Source: Burkholderia latens (GTDB lineage Bacteria; Pseudomonadota; Gammaproteobacteria; Burkholderiales; Burkholderiaceae). Taken from it: a stretch of DNA of 64,000 nt. The position numbers and the translations under genes are program-made. The number at the start of each line of letters is the position of its first letter. Within the stretch, counting starts at the first letter, position 1. This document shows, one piece after another, positions 21,071-32,095 of this stretch. Below the pieces are notes generated by a model that was not told the DNA's origin, ran no database searches, and worked only from the letters and a program-made list of their open reading frames with translations. The stretch spans positions 124,001 through 188,000 of the forward strand of contig NZ_CABVPL010000007.1 in NCBI RefSeq assembly GCF_902499045.1, written 5' to 3'.

Positions 21071-23992
21071 TTACAGCGTACGTGCGACTTCGGTCACTTC
21101 GAAGACTTCGAACTGGTCGCCTTCGATGATGTCGTTGAAGTTCTTCACCGACATACCGCACTCGAAGCCTTGCTTGACCTCCTTCACGTCGTCCTTGAAG
21201 CGCTTCAGCGATTCGAGTTCGCCCGTGAAGATCACGACGTTGTTGCGCAGCACGCGAACCGACGACGAGCGCTTGACGATACCGTCCGTAACCATACAGC
21301 CTGCGACCGTACCGACCTTCGGCACCTTGAACACCTGGCGTACCTCGACCATGCCGGTCACGACTTCGCGCTTCTCCGGCGCCAGCATGCCCGACATCGC
21401 GGCCTTCACCTCATCCACTGCGTCGTAGATGATGTTGTAGTAGCGGATGTCGATACCGTTCGCCTCGGCCAGCTTGCGCGCCTGTGCGTCCGCACGCGTG
21501 TTGAAGCCGATGATGACCGCCTTCGAAGCCGTTGCCAGGTTGACGTCGTTTTCGCTGATGCCGCCCACCGCGCTGTGCACGATCTGCACGCGCACTTCAT
21601 CGGTCGACAGCTTGAGCAGCGACTGCACGAGCGCTTCCTGCGAGCCCTGCACGTCCGCCTTGATGATGAGCGGCAGGTTCTGCACTTCGCCTTCGCCCAT
21701 CTGCTCGAGCATGCTTTCCAGCTTCGCGGCCTGCTGCTTCGCCAGCTTGACGTCGCGGAACTTGCCTTGACGGAACAGCGCGATTTCGCGCGCCTTGCGC
21801 TCGTCCGGCAGCACGATCACTTCCTCGCCCGCACCCGGCACTTCCGACAGACCCTGGATTTCGACCGGGATCGACGGGCCGGCTTCCTTCGTCGGCTTGC
21901 CGTTCTCGTCGAGCATCGCGCGCACACGGCCATAAGCGGTGCCCGCGAGCACGATGTCGCCGCGGTTCAGCGTACCGGACTGCACGAGGATCGTCGCGAC
22001 CGGGCCCTTGCCCTTGTCCAGCTTCGCTTCGATCACGATGCCCTTGGCCGGCGCCTCGACCGGTGCCTTCAGTTCCAGCACTTCAGCTTGCAGCAGCACG
22101 TTCTCGAGCAGGTCGTCGATGCCGGCGCCCGTCTTCGCCGAGACCGGCACGAACGGCGAATCGCCGCCGTATTCTTCCGGCACGACGCCTTCGGCGACCA
22201 GTTCCTGCTTGACGCGGTCCGGGTTCGCTTCCGGCTTGTCGATCTTGTTGATCGCCACGACGATCGGCACGCCACCGGCCTTCGCGTGAGCGATCGCTTC
22301 CTTCGTCTGCGGCATCACGCCGTCGTCGGCCGCCACCACCAGCACCACGATGTCGGTCGCCTTCGCGCCGCGTGCACGCATTGCCGTGAACGCCTCGTGA
22401 CCCGGCGTATCGAGGAACGTGATGACGCCGCGCGGCGTTTCGACGTGATATGCGCCGATGTGCTGCGTAATGCCGCCCGCTTCGCCCGCTGCAACCTTCG
22501 CGCGGCGGATGTGGTCGAGCAGCGAGGTCTTGCCGTGGTCGACGTGACCCATCACCGTGACGACCGGCGGACGCGGCAACTGCTCCGCATCGGTGCCCGT
22601 CTCGCCTTCGACCAGCAGCGCTTCCGGATCGTCCAGCTTCGCGGCAAGCGCGCGGTGGCCCAGTTCCTCGACGACGATCATCGCCGTTTCCTGGTCCAGC
22701 ACCTGGTTGATCGTGACCATCTGGCCCATCTTCATCATCACCTTGATGACTTCGGAGGCCTTGATCGACATCTTGTGCGCGAGATCGGCAACCGAGATGG
22801 TTTCCGGCACGTGCACTTCACGCACGATCGGTTCGGTCGGTGCCTGGAACGTCGACGCGCTGTCCTGGTGACGGCCGCGACCCTTCGGGCCGCCGCGCCA
22901 GCCGCGGTCGACGCCGCCGCTCGAATCGCCGCGCGTCTTGATGCCGCGGCGCTTCGCCGCGTCGTCCTGCCAGCCGCCCTTGCCGCCGCCCGGCTTCTTG
23001 TTGCGGTCGCCCGCGCCTGCCGGTGCCTGCGTTGCCGCCGGCGCTGCGCCGGCCGGCTTCTTCACGGCCGGACGTGCCGTCGCGGCCGCGCCGGCCGGCT
23101 TGGCCGGCTTGTGCAGCGTGCCCTTCGCTTCGGCCGGCTTCGGCGGTTCCACCGGCTTCGGCGGCTCGACTGCCTTGACCACGGCCTTGCGCGGCGTGTT
23201 CATCATTTCGCGGATCGCACGTGCTTCGGCTTCTGCCGCCGCACGGCGCTTGCTGATCTCTTCCTGCTCGGCGCGCGCCTTGTCCGCCGCCTCGCGGGCT
23301 GCGTCCTCGGCCTTCTTCGCCGCTTCGCGCTGGGCCGCACGTTCGGCGGCCGCGCGTGCTTCATCCTGCGCGGACTGCGCACCGGCCTCTTCCTGCCGCG
23401 ACTCAGCGGCCTGCTGGGCCGCAGCCTGTTGGGCCGCAGCGGCTTCGGCCGCGGCACGCTTCGCCGCCGCCTCCTGCTCGGCGCGGCGGCGCTCGGCTTC
23501 GGCCGCTTCTTCGCGGGCACGGCGCTCGGCTTCCTCGCGCTCGAGGCGTTCCTGGCGCTCGCGCAACTCCTGCGCCTGCTTCTCGAGCAGCTCGGCCTCG
23601 CGGCGCGCCTCTTCCTCGCGACGCTTCAGTTCCGCATCGTCGTCCGCTTCAGCAACCTGTGCCTGACCCTGTTCCGCACCTTCGGCCACGTCGTCGCGCT
23701 TGACGAACGTACGCTTCTTGCGGACCTCGACCTGAATGGTGCGAGCCTTGCCCGTCGCGTCAGACTGCTTGATCTCCGACGTATGCTTGCGGGTCAGCGT
23801 GATCTTGCGCTTGTCGCCGTCGGTTGCGCCATGCGACTTGCGCAAATGATCGAGCAGACGCGCCTTGTCCGACTCGGACAGCGCATCGTCTTCACTCGCT
23901 TTCTGGACGCCCGCTGCCTGCAGCTGTTCGAGCAGCACACCAGCAGGCATTTTCAGTTCCGCGGCAAATTGGGCTACGTTGTTACTCGCCAT
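21071..23992 (-). CDS. infB: Translation initiation factor IF-2
   Basis: 973 residues. The N-terminal third carries IF2_N-type segments, a long charged coiled coil rich in EAERRR/REEAE and a Pro/Ala/Lys-rich linker. The GTPase domain begins with [14 protein letters not shown] (about residues 480-490), then DTPGHEAF and NKIDKPEAN, followed by domains II, III and the C-terminal fMet-tRNA-binding domain ending in [14 protein letters not shown]-2 places initiator tRNA on the 30S subunit and promotes subunit joining. It lies 91 bp downstream of nusA and 112 bp upstream of rbfA. Internal in-frame starts producing a shorter form are possible, as in E. coli, but not provable here. Confidence 0.97.
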   Translation of the reverse strand: MASNNVAQFAAELKMPAGVLLEQLQAAGVQKASEDDALSESDKARLLDHLRKSHGATDGDKRKITLTRKHTSEIKQSDATGKARTIQVEVRKKRTFVKRDDVAEGAEQGQAQVAEADDDAELKRREEEARREAELLEKQAQELRERQERLEREEAERRAREEAAEAERRRAEQEAAAKRAAAEAAAAQQAAAQQAAESRQEEAGAQSAQDEARAAAERAAQREAAKKAEDAAREAADKARAEQEEISKRRAAAEAEARAIREMMNTPRKAVVKAVEPPKPVEPPKPAEAKGTLHKPAKPAGAAATARPAVKKPAGAAPAATQAPAGAGDRNKKPGGGKGGWQDDAAKRRGIKTRGDSSGGVDRGWRGGPKGRGRHQDSASTFQAPTEPIVREVHVPETISVADLAHKMSIKASEVIKVMMKMGQMVTINQVLDQETAMIVVEELGHRALAAKLDDPEALLVEGETGTDAEQLPRPPVVTVMGHVDHGKTSLLDHIRRAKVAAGEAGGITQHIGAYHVETPRGVITFLDTPGHEAFTAMRARGAKATDIVVLVVAADDGVMPQTKEAIAHAKAGGVPIVVAINKIDKPEANPDRVKQELVAEGVVPEEYGGDSPFVPVSAKTGAGIDDLLENVLLQAEVLELKAPVEAPAKGIVIEAKLDKGKGPVATILVQSGTLNRGDIVLAGTAYGRVRAMLDENGKPTKEAGPSIPVEIQGLSEVPGAGEEVIVLPDERKAREIALFRQGKFRDVKLAKQQAAKLESMLEQMGEGEVQNLPLIIKADVQGSQEALVQSLLKLSTDEVRVQIVHSAVGGISENDVNLATASKAVIIGFNTRADAQARKLAEANGIDIRYYNIIYDAVDEVKAAMSGMLAPEKREVVTGMVEVRQVFKVPKVGTVAGCMVTDGIVKRSSSVRVLRNNVVIFTGELESLKRFKDDVKEVKQGFECGMSVKNFNDIIEGDQFEVFEVTEVARTL

Positions 23993-24083
23993 TCATTCCT
24001 CTTAGTGCAAGGACCGATTCCTTGCGGTTAGCATCGGGTCAGGCCATACGGCCGCCATCAAATCAGTGCGCCATGGTCATTTC

Positions 24084-25559
24084 TCACTGGAACCAATGTT
24101 CACGTGCTTTCATGATCAACGCCTTAGCGGCATCCTCTTCCATCCCGGTCATGTCGACCAGTTCATCCACAGCCAGCTCGGCGAGATCGTCGCGCGTCTG
24201 CACGCCGTGCTCGGCCAGCTTCGTGAGCAACTCCGGCGTGATGCCGTCGAGGCTCTTCAGATCCAGCGCTGCGTTTTCGACCTTTTCTTCGTTCGCGATC
24301 GCCATCGTCAGCAGCGCGTCGCGAGCGCGGTTGCGCAGCTCGTGCACGGTGTCCTCGTCGAACGCCTCGATCTCGAGCATTTCGTTGAGCGGCACGTAAG
24401 CGATCTCTTCGAGGCTCGTGAAGCCTTCGTCGATCAGGATGTCGGCGACTTCTTCGTCGACGTCGAGACGCGCCATGAACAGCGCACGCAGCCGATCGCG
24501 CTCTTCGCCCTGCTTCAGCGCGGATTCGTCCGGCGTCATGATGTTGATCTGCCAGCCGGTCAGCTCGCCGGCAAGGCGAACGTTCTGACCGCTGCGGCCG
24601 ATCGCGACAGCCAGCTCGTTTTCGTCGACGACGACGTCCATCGAATGCTTCTCTTCATCGACGACGATCGACTGGACGGCTGCCGGCGCGAGCGCGCCGA
24701 TCACGAACTGGGCGGGATCCTCCGACCATAGCACGATGTCGATGTTTTCGCCACCGAGCTCGTTGCGCACGGCCTGCACACGCGAACCGCGGATGCCGAC
24801 GCAGGTGCCGATCGGATCGATCCGCTTGTCGTAGGCGATCACGCCGATCTTCGCCCGCACGCCCGGATCGCGAGCGGCTGCCTTGATCTCGAGCAGGCCC
24901 TGCTCGATTTCCGGCACTTCCATCTCGAACAGCTTCATCAGGAACTCGGGCGCCGTGCGCGAGAGCTCGATCTGCGGGCCGCGCGCGGTGCGGTCGACCT
25001 TCGCGATGTACGCGCGCACGCGGTCGCCCACGCGCAGGTTTTCCTTCGGGATCAGCTGGTCGCGGCGCAGCAGCGCCTCGACACGGCCCGATTCGACGAT
25101 GAAGTTGCCCTTGTCCAGGCGCTTCACCGTGCCGGTCATGATCTTTTCGCCGCGCTCGAGGTAGTCGTTCAGGATCTGCTCGCGCTCGGCGTCGCGCACC
25201 TTCTGCAGAATCACCTGCTTCGCGGCCTGCGCGCCGATACGGCCGAACTCGATCGACGGCACCGGCTCCTCGATGAATTCGCCGACTTCGACGTCGGGCT
25301 TCTGCTCACGCGCTTCGAACAGCAGGATCTCGCGATCCGGCTCCTGCAGGCCGGCCTCATCGGGCACGACGAGCCAGCGACGGAAGGTTTCGTGCTCGCC
25401 GCTTTCGCGATCGATATGGACGCGGATTTCGGCGCCTTCGTCGAACAGCTTCTTGGAAGCGGACGCGAGCGCGGCCTCGAGGGCGCCCAGCACCACATCC
25501 TTGTCGACGTTTTTCTCGCGCGCCAGCGCATCCACCAGCATCAACACTTCGCGACTCAT
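24084..25559 (-). CDS. nusA: Transcription termination/antitermination protein NusA
   Basis: 491 residues. Order: N-terminal RNA-polymerase-binding domain ([23 protein letters not shown]), S1 domain ([19 protein letters not shown]), two KH domains (around [23 protein letters not shown] and [18 protein letters not shown]) and C-terminal acidic repeats rich in helix-hairpin-helix character. It controls pausing, intrinsic termination and antitermination. Its ATG overlaps the rimP stop by one base (TAATG), implying coupled translation. Confidence 0.97.
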   Translation of the reverse strand: MSREVLMLVDALAREKNVDKDVVLGALEAALASASKKLFDEGAEIRVHIDRESGEHETFRRWLVVPDEAGLQEPDREILLFEAREQKPDVEVGEFIEEPVPSIEFGRIGAQAAKQVILQKVRDAEREQILNDYLERGEKIMTGTVKRLDKGNFIVESGRVEALLRRDQLIPKENLRVGDRVRAYIAKVDRTARGPQIELSRTAPEFLMKLFEMEVPEIEQGLLEIKAAARDPGVRAKIGVIAYDKRIDPIGTCVGIRGSRVQAVRNELGGENIDIVLWSEDPAQFVIGALAPAAVQSIVVDEEKHSMDVVVDENELAVAIGRSGQNVRLAGELTGWQINIMTPDESALKQGEERDRLRALFMARLDVDEEVADILIDEGFTSLEEIAYVPLNEMLEIEAFDEDTVHELRNRARDALLTMAIANEEKVENAALDLKSLDGITPELLTKLAEHGVQTRDDLAELAVDELVDMTGMEEDAAKALIMKAREHWFQ

Positions 25560-26017
25560 TATTTGCGGCTCCTAAAGTCAACTTGCGGAATCAGGCGGGC
25601 TTTGTCGATATCGGCCAGCGTGAAATCCAGCATGGCTGCCTCGCCCTTCTTCCTCTCAAATTCCAAACCGATCGTTTCGCCATTCGGCGCGTGCAGAATG
25701 CCCCGGAACGTCTTGCGCCCGTCCAGCGGCTTTTTCAAGGTCACGGAAACTTCGCTGCCGGCGAAGCGCTCGAAGTCGGCCAGCTTCTTCAACGGGCGGT
25801 CGAGCCCCGGGGACGAGACTTCGAGCCGTTCGTAATCGATGTTTTCGACCGTCAAGACGTGCTGGAGCTGACGCGTGACCTTTTCGCAATCTTCGAGCGA
25901 GATGCCGGCAGGCTGATCGATATAGATGCAAAGCATGCCGCGCCCGGTGCGCTCGAGATCCACCAGCTCGTAGCCGAGCCCGGTGACCGTGGTTTCTATC
26001 AGTTCCGTCAGTTGCAC
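25559..26017 (-). CDS. rimP: Ribosome maturation factor RimP
   Basis: 152 residues, the usual size. The N-terminal alpha-beta domain contains [20 protein letters not shown] and the C-terminal Sm-like barrel ends [14 protein letters not shown]. The segment [12 protein letters not shown] is diagnostic. RimP acts early in 30S assembly. It is the first gene of the nusA-infB operon, about 180 bp downstream of a near-consensus promoter, with an intrinsic terminator between promoter and gene. Confidence 0.95.
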   Translation of the reverse strand: MQLTELIETTVTGLGYELVDLERTGRGMLCIYIDQPAGISLEDCEKVTRQLQHVLTVENIDYERLEVSSPGLDRPLKKLADFERFAGSEVSVTLKKPLDGRKTFRGILHAPNGETIGLEFERKKGEAAMLDFTLADIDKARLIPQVDFRSRK

Positions 26018-26118
26018 AGTGTCCTCTCAGGTGTTCGCGCCCGCCGCTCGCGATTCACCCGCGGGCGCGCGCCTTAGCCGGCGCAGGAAGCGCTACCCGA
26101 GATGCCTAACCGTTTCAG

Positions 26119-26148
26119 CAAAAAAAAATGGGCGGAACGCCCATCTTC
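26119..26148 (-). terminator. Terminator/attenuator in the rimP leader
   Basis: On the minus strand ATGGGCG, loop TTC, CGCCCAT and nine T. It lies about 55 bp after the expected start site of the rimP operon promoter and about 100 bp before the rimP start, so it can act as an attenuator or end a short leader RNA. Confidence 0.85.
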
Positions 26149-26204
26149 TTACTGGTGGTCGCACCTGAGCCGCACATTGAATCCGTACGCCCAGCGACTC
26201 CGCG

Positions 26205-26233
26205 ATTATAGCGATTTTTGGCGCAAACGCCAA
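26205..26233 (-). promoter_or_regulatory. Sigma-70 promoter of rimP-nusA-infB-rbfA-truB
   Basis: Minus strand: TTGGCG (26228-26233), a 17-bp spacer, and perfect TATAAT (26205-26210). The expected start is near 26198. The interval 26234-26432 up to rluB shows no further gene. Confidence 0.85.
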
Positions 26234-26432
26234 GCCAGCCGGTAAAAGCAGCGGTCATCCGGCCTTTACCGACCAAAAATGCGAAACCGGACGGTCCGCG
26301 AGCGCAACCCCATCCGGCAACGCGATATCTCCAGTCAAAAGCAAACAGCGCGATGCGAGGCGCCGGCGCAACCCAACCGATGCCGATTTCGCCGGCACAC
26401 CGGCGGCGCCACGCCGCCGGATACCCGAATGC

Positions 26433-28121
26433 TCAGCGGCCGCGGGCGCGATTGCGCTGCGGACGCTGGCCGCCGCGCGGGCCGCCGTTGCCGCCGCCGT
26501 CGGCGCGATTGCCGTTCGGGTTGCGGTTGCCGCCCTTGCTGCCACCGCGCTTGCCGCCGCCCGCGCCTTCACGCTTCGGACCGGCACCATACGACGCGCG
26601 ATTGCCGTCGACGTCGCGCCCGCCGCCCGAACGATTGCCGTAGCCCGACGGCGAAACCGGCAAGCTGCCGTAGCCGCTCAGGCCCGGCAGCCCCGCGCCG
26701 CCCCGGCGGCCGCCGCCGCGACGCGGCTGGTCGAGCTGGCCGTGCGTGGTCAGCACCGGCTCGCGGCTGATGAAGCCCATCGACGTCTGCATCGGATCCG
26801 GCTGGCGGCGCTCGCTTTGTCCGGCACCACCGCGCTTGCCCTTCTCTTCGGACGGCGCCTTCAGGCCGACGGTCGCCATCAGCTTGCGCACCTGCGCCTC
26901 GTCGAGCTCTTCCCAGCGGCCGCGCTTCAGGCCGCGCGGCAGCGCGATCGGGCCATGGCGCGTGCGGATCAGGCGGCTCACCATCAGGCCGGCCGCCTCG
27001 AACATCCGGCGCACTTCGCGGTTGCGGCCTTCGGCCAGCGCGACGTGGTACCAGTGGTTCGTGCCTTCGCCGCCACCGTCGCGGATGCGCAGGAAGTTCG
27101 CGGGACCGTCATCCAGCTCGACGCCATGCAGCAGTTTCTGCCGCATCCCTTCGGACAGTTCGCCGACGACACGCACCGCGTACTCGCGCTCGACGCTGTA
27201 GCGCGGGTGCATGAAGCGGTTCGCGAGATCGCCCGACGTCGTCAGCATCAGCAGACCTTCGGTATTGAAGTCGAGGCGGCCGACCGCGAGCCATTTCGCC
27301 GTCTTCATCGGCGGCAGACGGTCGAACACCGACGGACGGCCTTCCGGATCCGCGTGGCTGACGATTTCGCCCGTCGGCTTGTGGTACAGCAACACGCGCG
27401 GCGGCTTGTTCGGCAGCTTGCGCTTGACCGGCTTGCCGTTGATGCGGACCTGGTCGGTCGGCATGATCCGCTGGCCGATGTGCGCCGGCTCACCGTTCAC
27501 CGACACGCGGCCGGCGACGATCAGCTCTTCCATTTCGCGGCGCGAGCCCATGCCCGCTTCAGCGAGCACCTTGTGCAGCTTCGGCGCATCGTCGTCCGGC
27601 GACAGCACGCGCTTGTTCGCCGGCTGGCTGCGCCCGCGGCGCAGCATCGGCGCACGCACGCCGCTGCCGCCCGCCGAGTTGTCTGCGTCGAATGCCGGAG
27701 ACGTCACGTAGGCGAACAGATCGTCCTGCGATGCCGCATCGCCGTCCGCCTTCGCCGAACCGCTGCGCCGCCCCTGGCCGCCTTGTCCGCCCTGCGCACC
27801 CTTGGCCGCGCCTTCGCGCTTGCCGGCCGGCTTGCGGCCGCCCTTGGGAGCGCCTTCCTTGCGCGGCGCGCGTGCAGGCCGTGCTTCGGCGGCCTCGGCC
27901 GGCTGCGCATCCGCGCCTTCGCCGCCCTGCGGCTCGCCATCGGCGCCCTTCGACTTGGCCGCCGCGCGACGCCGCGCGATCAGGCTGCGCGGACCGCGCC
28001 GCAGGCCGCGGCGGGGACGCTCGTCACCACCCGCGGCCGGAGCGTCCTGCTCCGGCGCATCGTCGGCACGCGCGGCCTGCACGGCAGGCGCGGACGATTC
28101 AATATCGTGGATATCTGTCAA
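26433..28121 (-). CDS. rluB: 23S rRNA pseudouridine synthase RluB with long low-complexity tails
   Basis: 562 residues, about twice a typical RluB. The conserved core (about residues 185-420) holds an S4 domain ([20 protein letters not shown]) and the RsuA/RluB-type catalytic domain with the aspartate in [14 protein letters not shown]. The N-terminal 180 residues are Ala/Arg/Lys/Gly-rich, and the C-terminal 130 residues are Gly/Arg/Asn-rich with RGG-like repeats. RluB isomerises U2605 (E. coli numbering) in the peptidyl transferase region. Downstream of scpB by 60 bp on the same strand, probably co-transcribed. Confidence 0.93.
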   Translation of the reverse strand: MTDIHDIESSAPAVQAARADDAPEQDAPAAGGDERPRRGLRRGPRSLIARRRAAAKSKGADGEPQGGEGADAQPAEAAEARPARAPRKEGAPKGGRKPAGKREGAAKGAQGGQGGQGRRSGSAKADGDAASQDDLFAYVTSPAFDADNSAGGSGVRAPMLRRGRSQPANKRVLSPDDDAPKLHKVLAEAGMGSRREMEELIVAGRVSVNGEPAHIGQRIMPTDQVRINGKPVKRKLPNKPPRVLLYHKPTGEIVSHADPEGRPSVFDRLPPMKTAKWLAVGRLDFNTEGLLMLTTSGDLANRFMHPRYSVEREYAVRVVGELSEGMRQKLLHGVELDDGPANFLRIRDGGGEGTNHWYHVALAEGRNREVRRMFEAAGLMVSRLIRTRHGPIALPRGLKRGRWEELDEAQVRKLMATVGLKAPSEEKGKRGGAGQSERRQPDPMQTSMGFISREPVLTTHGQLDQPRRGGGRRGGAGLPGLSGYGSLPVSPSGYGNRSGGGRDVDGNRASYGAGPKREGAGGGKRGGSKGGNRNPNGNRADGGGNGGPRGGQRPQRNRARGR

Positions 28122-28181
28122 AACAACCTCAAAATGTCAGGTCTCGCGCCCGGCGCGGGCGCGGCAAGAAGTCGGCCGCGA

Positions 28182-29204
28182 TCAGGCGCGGCGCTGTTCG
28201 GGTTCTGCTTCGTCGTCCGGCAGCGCATCGGCGCCGATGGGCGCGCTGGCACTGCGTACGGCGTCGGCGAGACTGTCGGACGTATCGTCCAGCATCTCGC
28301 CGCCGGCGGGACGGGAGCGCGAGGCGTCGGCCTGGCCAGCCTCGTCCGGCATGTCGCCGGCCGCTTCCGCTCCGTCTCCGGCAACCGCGTCGGCGGCCGG
28401 CTTGCGATCTTCCTCGTTCCATTCCGCGCGCAGCGGCTCGGGCTGCCCGCCGGCCGGCGCTGCTTCGGCGCCGCCCTGTTCGGTTTGAACGCGATCACGT
28501 TCCAGCGTATCGCGGTTCGGTATTTCTTGCGTCGGCGCGATGCCCGTCGCGTCATCGCCCTGCAATTCGCCGGGCTGCGGCTGCGGTTCGCCCGCCGCTG
28601 GTTCGCCGGCATCCCGGGCGTCTTCCGCCGCCGGCGCATCACCGTCGAAATCCATCGCCTGTTGCGCGAGCAGCGCGGCCTCGATGTTCGCGGCGGGCTC
28701 CTCGAGCGCGGGCAGATCGTCGAGCGCCTTCAGGCCCAGATCGTCGAGGAACTGCTTGGTCGTCGCATACAGCGCCGGGCGCCCCGGCACGTCGCGATGC
28801 CCGATCACCTCGATCCAGCCGCGGTCCTCGAGCTGCTTGACCACCTGCGTATTCACCGTGACGCCGCGGATCTCTTCGATGTCGCCGCGCGTGACGGGTT
28901 GCCGATACGCAATGATCGCGAGCGTTTCGAGCACCGCGCGCGAATATTTCGGCGGCTTCTCGGGATGCAGCCGATCCAGATAATGGCGCATCGCCGGCTT
29001 GCTCTGAAAGCGCCATCCAGTTGCCAGCGCCACCAGTTCGACGCCGCGGCCGGACCAATCCTGTTTCAGATCTTCGAGCAACGTGCGGACCGTGTCAGCC
29101 GACACGCCGTCGGCAAAGAGCTTGCGCAAATCGCCGAGCTTCAGCGGTTCCTGCGCACAGATCAAAGCAGTCTCGAGGACGATCTTCGCCTCTTGGGTAT
29201 TCAT
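28182..29204 (-). CDS. scpB: Segregation and condensation protein ScpB
   Basis: 340 residues. The N-terminal 180 residues form the two winged-helix domains of ScpB ([20 protein letters not shown]..., [49 protein letters not shown]). The remaining 150 residues are acidic, Ala/Glu/Pro-rich and probably disordered, longer than in most ScpB proteins. ScpB with ScpA binds SMC to form bacterial condensin. No scpA is present in the window. The rluB neighbourhood is common in proteobacteria. Confidence 0.92.
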   Translation of the reverse strand: MNTQEAKIVLETALICAQEPLKLGDLRKLFADGVSADTVRTLLEDLKQDWSGRGVELVALATGWRFQSKPAMRHYLDRLHPEKPPKYSRAVLETLAIIAYRQPVTRGDIEEIRGVTVNTQVVKQLEDRGWIEVIGHRDVPGRPALYATTKQFLDDLGLKALDDLPALEEPAANIEAALLAQQAMDFDGDAPAAEDARDAGEPAAGEPQPQPGELQGDDATGIAPTQEIPNRDTLERDRVQTEQGGAEAAPAGGQPEPLRAEWNEEDRKPAADAVAGDGAEAAGDMPDEAGQADASRSRPAGGEMLDDTSDSLADAVRSASAPIGADALPDDEAEPEQRRA

Positions 29205-29396
29205 GCAGCTAGGCCAGACCCTGTGGTCAAACGAACCGGATCAACAAACAGACGAAAGGAACGGAAGACGCGCTCGCCCGATTCTGATCGGTCATATTGA
29301 TGGGAGCACGAACCGGGGGCGGCGAACCAACTTCAAGCCAGGCCCAAACCGGACGGAACAGCACGGCTCAACGGCGGAACCGCGTGACTGAGCGCC

Positions 29397-29425
29397 ATAT
29401 TACGCAAAATTGCCCGGTGCGTAAA
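29397..29425 (-). promoter_or_regulatory. Probable promoter of scpB-rluB
   Basis: Minus strand TTTACG (29420-29425), 17-bp spacer, TAATAT (29397-29402). This leaves a leader of about 185 bases to the scpB start; no other feature was seen in that leader. Confidence 0.55.
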
Positions 29426-29474
29426 GATGAGCCGAATGGCCATCGCGCACCGGCGCGCCCGTTCCACCCCCGCT

Positions 29475-30701
29475 TCAGCGCAACGCCGCGCGGCGCGCAA
29501 GAAACGCCCGCAGCCGCTCGACGCCCGCATCGAGCCGCGCCGGATCGCACGCGTAGCACCAGCGCACGAACCGTTCTCCTTCCGGACCGAACGCGCGCCC
29601 CGGTGCAAGCCCGAGGCCCGCGTCGCGCACGAGCATCTTGCAAAACGACAGGCTGTCGTCCGCACCCGGCAAGCGCAGGAACACGTACATCGCGCCCGGC
29701 GGAGGCTGAACCTCGACGCCGGGCAAGGTCCGCAGCGCGGCGACCAGATGGTCGCGCGCGCCGCACAGCGCCGTGACGAACGACTGCACGAACGGCTCGC
29801 CTTCGCGCAGCGCGACTTCACCCGCCGCCTGGACGAAAGCCGGCGCACACGACGTGTTGTATTCGACCAGCTTCGACAGATCGTCCATGACCGTCGCCGG
29901 CGCGACCAGCCAACCGAGCCGCCAGCCCGTCATCGCCCATGCCTTCGAGAACGAGTTCACGACGATCACCCGCTCGTCGCGCGACGCGATGTCGAGGAAC
30001 GACGGCGCGCCGCCTGCACCAAACTCGAGCCATTCGGCGCGCCGTTCGGCGAGCCGCTCGTACACCTCGTCGGCCACCAGCCAGATGCCGTGACGCCGGC
30101 AATGAGCGAGTACGGCCCGCTGGTCGTCTCGCGACATCGTCCAGCCGGTCGGGTTGTTCGGCGAGTTGACGAACAGCATCCGCGTGCCGGGCGTCAGCGC
30201 CGCGAGCAGCCGTCCGACGTCGAGCTGCCAGCCCGCTTCGCCATAGCCGAGCGGCACGCATTCGACCTGCGCGCCGAGGATCTTCGGGATTTCGACGAGG
30301 TTGGGCCAGAGCGGCGTGACCGCGACGACGCGGTCGCCCGATCCGACCAGCAATTGCGCGGCCAGCATCAGCGCGCTCACGCCCGAACTAGTGACGGCGA
30401 TCGTATCGGCCGCCGTCGCGCCGTGCCGCGCGCTCACGTAAGCCGCCAGTGCGTCGCGCAGCGGCGCCGTGCCGAGGTTGTGCGTATAGAAGGTGGCGCC
30501 GTCACGCAGCGCTGCCGCAGCCGCGTCGCGAATGAACGCCGGCGTCACGCGGTCGGATTCGCCGAACCAGAACGGCAGCACGTCCGGCACATCCAGGCCT
30601 GCGTTCGCCACTTCCCTGATCAGCGACGGACGCAGCGCATGCACCGCGCTGCGTGCCGCCGGCACGCCCGTCGCCGGGCCGGCATCCGCGAAATCCGCCA
30701 T
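29475..30701 (-). CDS. PLP-dependent class I/II aminotransferase
   Basis: 408 residues of fold-type I. Visible features: YTHNLGTAPLRDALAAYV near the N terminus, LFVNSPNNPTGWTMS (substrate/PLP contact region), DEVYERL (Asp binding the pyridine N) and VVNSFSKAWAMTGWRLGWLV with the Schiff-base lysine. The family includes aspartate/aromatic and broad-range aminotransferases; substrate cannot be fixed from sequence. It lies 64 bp downstream of a LysR-type regulator gene on the same strand, which may control it. Confidence 0.9.
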   Translation of the reverse strand: MADFADAGPATGVPAARSAVHALRPSLIREVANAGLDVPDVLPFWFGESDRVTPAFIRDAAAAALRDGATFYTHNLGTAPLRDALAAYVSARHGATAADTIAVTSSGVSALMLAAQLLVGSGDRVVAVTPLWPNLVEIPKILGAQVECVPLGYGEAGWQLDVGRLLAALTPGTRMLFVNSPNNPTGWTMSRDDQRAVLAHCRRHGIWLVADEVYERLAERRAEWLEFGAGGAPSFLDIASRDERVIVVNSFSKAWAMTGWRLGWLVAPATVMDDLSKLVEYNTSCAPAFVQAAGEVALREGEPFVQSFVTALCGARDHLVAALRTLPGVEVQPPPGAMYVFLRLPGADDSLSFCKMLVRDAGLGLAPGRAFGPEGERFVRWCYACDPARLDAGVERLRAFLARRAALR

Positions 30702-30765
30702 CGAGAACCGCCATCGAGGAACACGATCCGCGTAGTGTACCGGCGCACGGGCGTGATCAGCGCGC

Positions 30766-31668
30766 TCAGTCGAGATCCTCGGCTCGCGCGGGCATCTGCT
30801 GCACGAGCTCCCAGATCGCCTGCGCGGCGGGCGACAGCGACCGGTCGCGGCGACGCACCAGCTCGACGGTGCGCTCGGTGCGAGGCGTCAACGGCCGCGC
30901 GACCAGCGTCGACCCGGCCGGCAACGGCAGCGACAGCCACGGCTGCACGCTCACGCCGACGCCCGCCTCGACGAGCCCGAACACCGTCGCCGAATGGCCG
31001 AGTTCCTGCATGACGGTCGCGTTGACACGATGGGCGGCCAGCGCGGCATCGATCAGCGGCCGGCTTCCGGATGCATGATCGAGCAGCACGAGGCGCTCGC
31101 CGTCGAGCGCCGTCCACGGCACGTCGGCGCGCGCCGCGAGCGGATGATCGGCGCGCGCGACCAGGCAGAACGAGTCGGTCATCAACGGTTCGCAGACGAG
31201 ATCGGCCACGGCGAGGGGCCCGATCACGACGCCGAAATCGACCTCGCTCGACTTCACCTTGCGCAGCACGTCACTCTGCACGTCGTCGCGCAAACCGAGC
31301 GTGACGAACGGGAACTGACGCTCGCACGACGCGACGACACGCGGCATCAGCCGGCACGCGATGGTCGGACTCGCGGCGACGATCACGCGCCCGCGCCGCT
31401 GTTCGCCGATCTCGCGAATCTCGCGCAGCGTGTCGTCGAGATCGTCGATCAGGCGTGACACGCTCGCGATCAGATTACCCCCGGCGTCGGTCAACTGTAC
31501 GTCGCGGGTCGTCCGGTCGATCAGCTTCAGCCCGAGCTCGGCCTCGAGTTCGCGCACGCAACGGCTGACCGCGGACTGCGTGAGGCCGATTTCGTCGCCC
31601 GCGCGACTGAAACTCCGCAGCCGCGCGACCTCGATGAATACGCGAAGCTGGCGCAGCGTAACGTTCAT
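30766..31668 (-). CDS. LysR-family transcriptional regulator
   Basis: 300 residues. The N-terminal winged helix is canonical (MNVTLRQLRVFIEVARLRSFSRAGDEIGLTQSAVSRCVRELEA region, residues 1-60), followed by a periplasmic-binding-protein-like effector domain. It lies on the same strand just upstream of the aminotransferase, an unusual tandem rather than divergent arrangement. Effector unknown. Confidence 0.92.
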   Translation of the reverse strand: MNVTLRQLRVFIEVARLRSFSRAGDEIGLTQSAVSRCVRELEAELGLKLIDRTTRDVQLTDAGGNLIASVSRLIDDLDDTLREIREIGEQRRGRVIVAASPTIACRLMPRVVASCERQFPFVTLGLRDDVQSDVLRKVKSSEVDFGVVIGPLAVADLVCEPLMTDSFCLVARADHPLAARADVPWTALDGERLVLLDHASGSRPLIDAALAAHRVNATVMQELGHSATVFGLVEAGVGVSVQPWLSLPLPAGSTLVARPLTPRTERTVELVRRRDRSLSPAAQAIWELVQQMPARAEDLD

Positions 31669-31876
31669 CCGCCCACCTCATCAATTGTCGGTATCGATGC
31701 GCAATTCTAATGGGCGAATTCGGGTTCGATGCGCGAATCCGGCACCGGACAGCCATGTTTCGCTGCGGTGCAATATCGACGCAAACGCACGCGGTGCGGG
31801 CGGACTGCACAAGATTGGTGATTGTCCTGATTTGCTGGCGGGTTATTTTGGCGTCTTATACGCCCCTAGCTGACTT

Positions 31877-32039
31877 AGCCGTTAGCCCGCTGCCAAGCGG
31901 CTCTCAAGGGAATCGCCTCCGACGTGGCACGCTTCGTGCATTACCTGACGCACAGGGCGCAGGTTCCGTCGGACGGAAGGCAGAAAGGCCGCTGCCGGCC
32001 AACCGGGCGCCCCCACCCGGCACTCGACGCTCGAGTGCC
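31877..32039. other. Structured intergenic segment upstream of a DUF4096-like gene
   Basis: The 427-bp gap 31669-32095 contains nested inverted repeats: AGCGGC/GCCGCT (31896/31988), CCGACG/CGTCGG (31919/31967) enclosing two hairpins (GCACG-CTT-CGTGC at 31927-31939; ACCTG/CAGGT at 31943-31964), and a perfect 9-bp hairpin GGCACTCGA-CGC-TCGAGTGCC at 32019-32039. It looks like a three-way junction followed by a stem-loop. No known riboswitch or 6S/SRP signature was recognised. No other gene seen in the gap. Confidence 0.4.
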
Positions 32040-32095
32040 TGAAGAGTGCGCGGCGCAGGGCAGCGCACCGGAGTTAGCTTCGCTGAGGTGAGGAC

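Noticed and set aside
21014-24031. 1005-residue plus-strand frame opposite infB
   Set aside because: Same kind of antisense shadow; no domain, and infB is unambiguous.
31877-32000. 6S or SRP RNA gene
   Set aside because: Superficial purine-rich similarity only; conserved signatures such as the SRP GGAAGGAAGC core are missing.
32019-32039. Terminal inverted repeat of an insertion sequence at the DUF4096-like gene
   Set aside because: It is a local hairpin without a matching copy on the other side of the gene.
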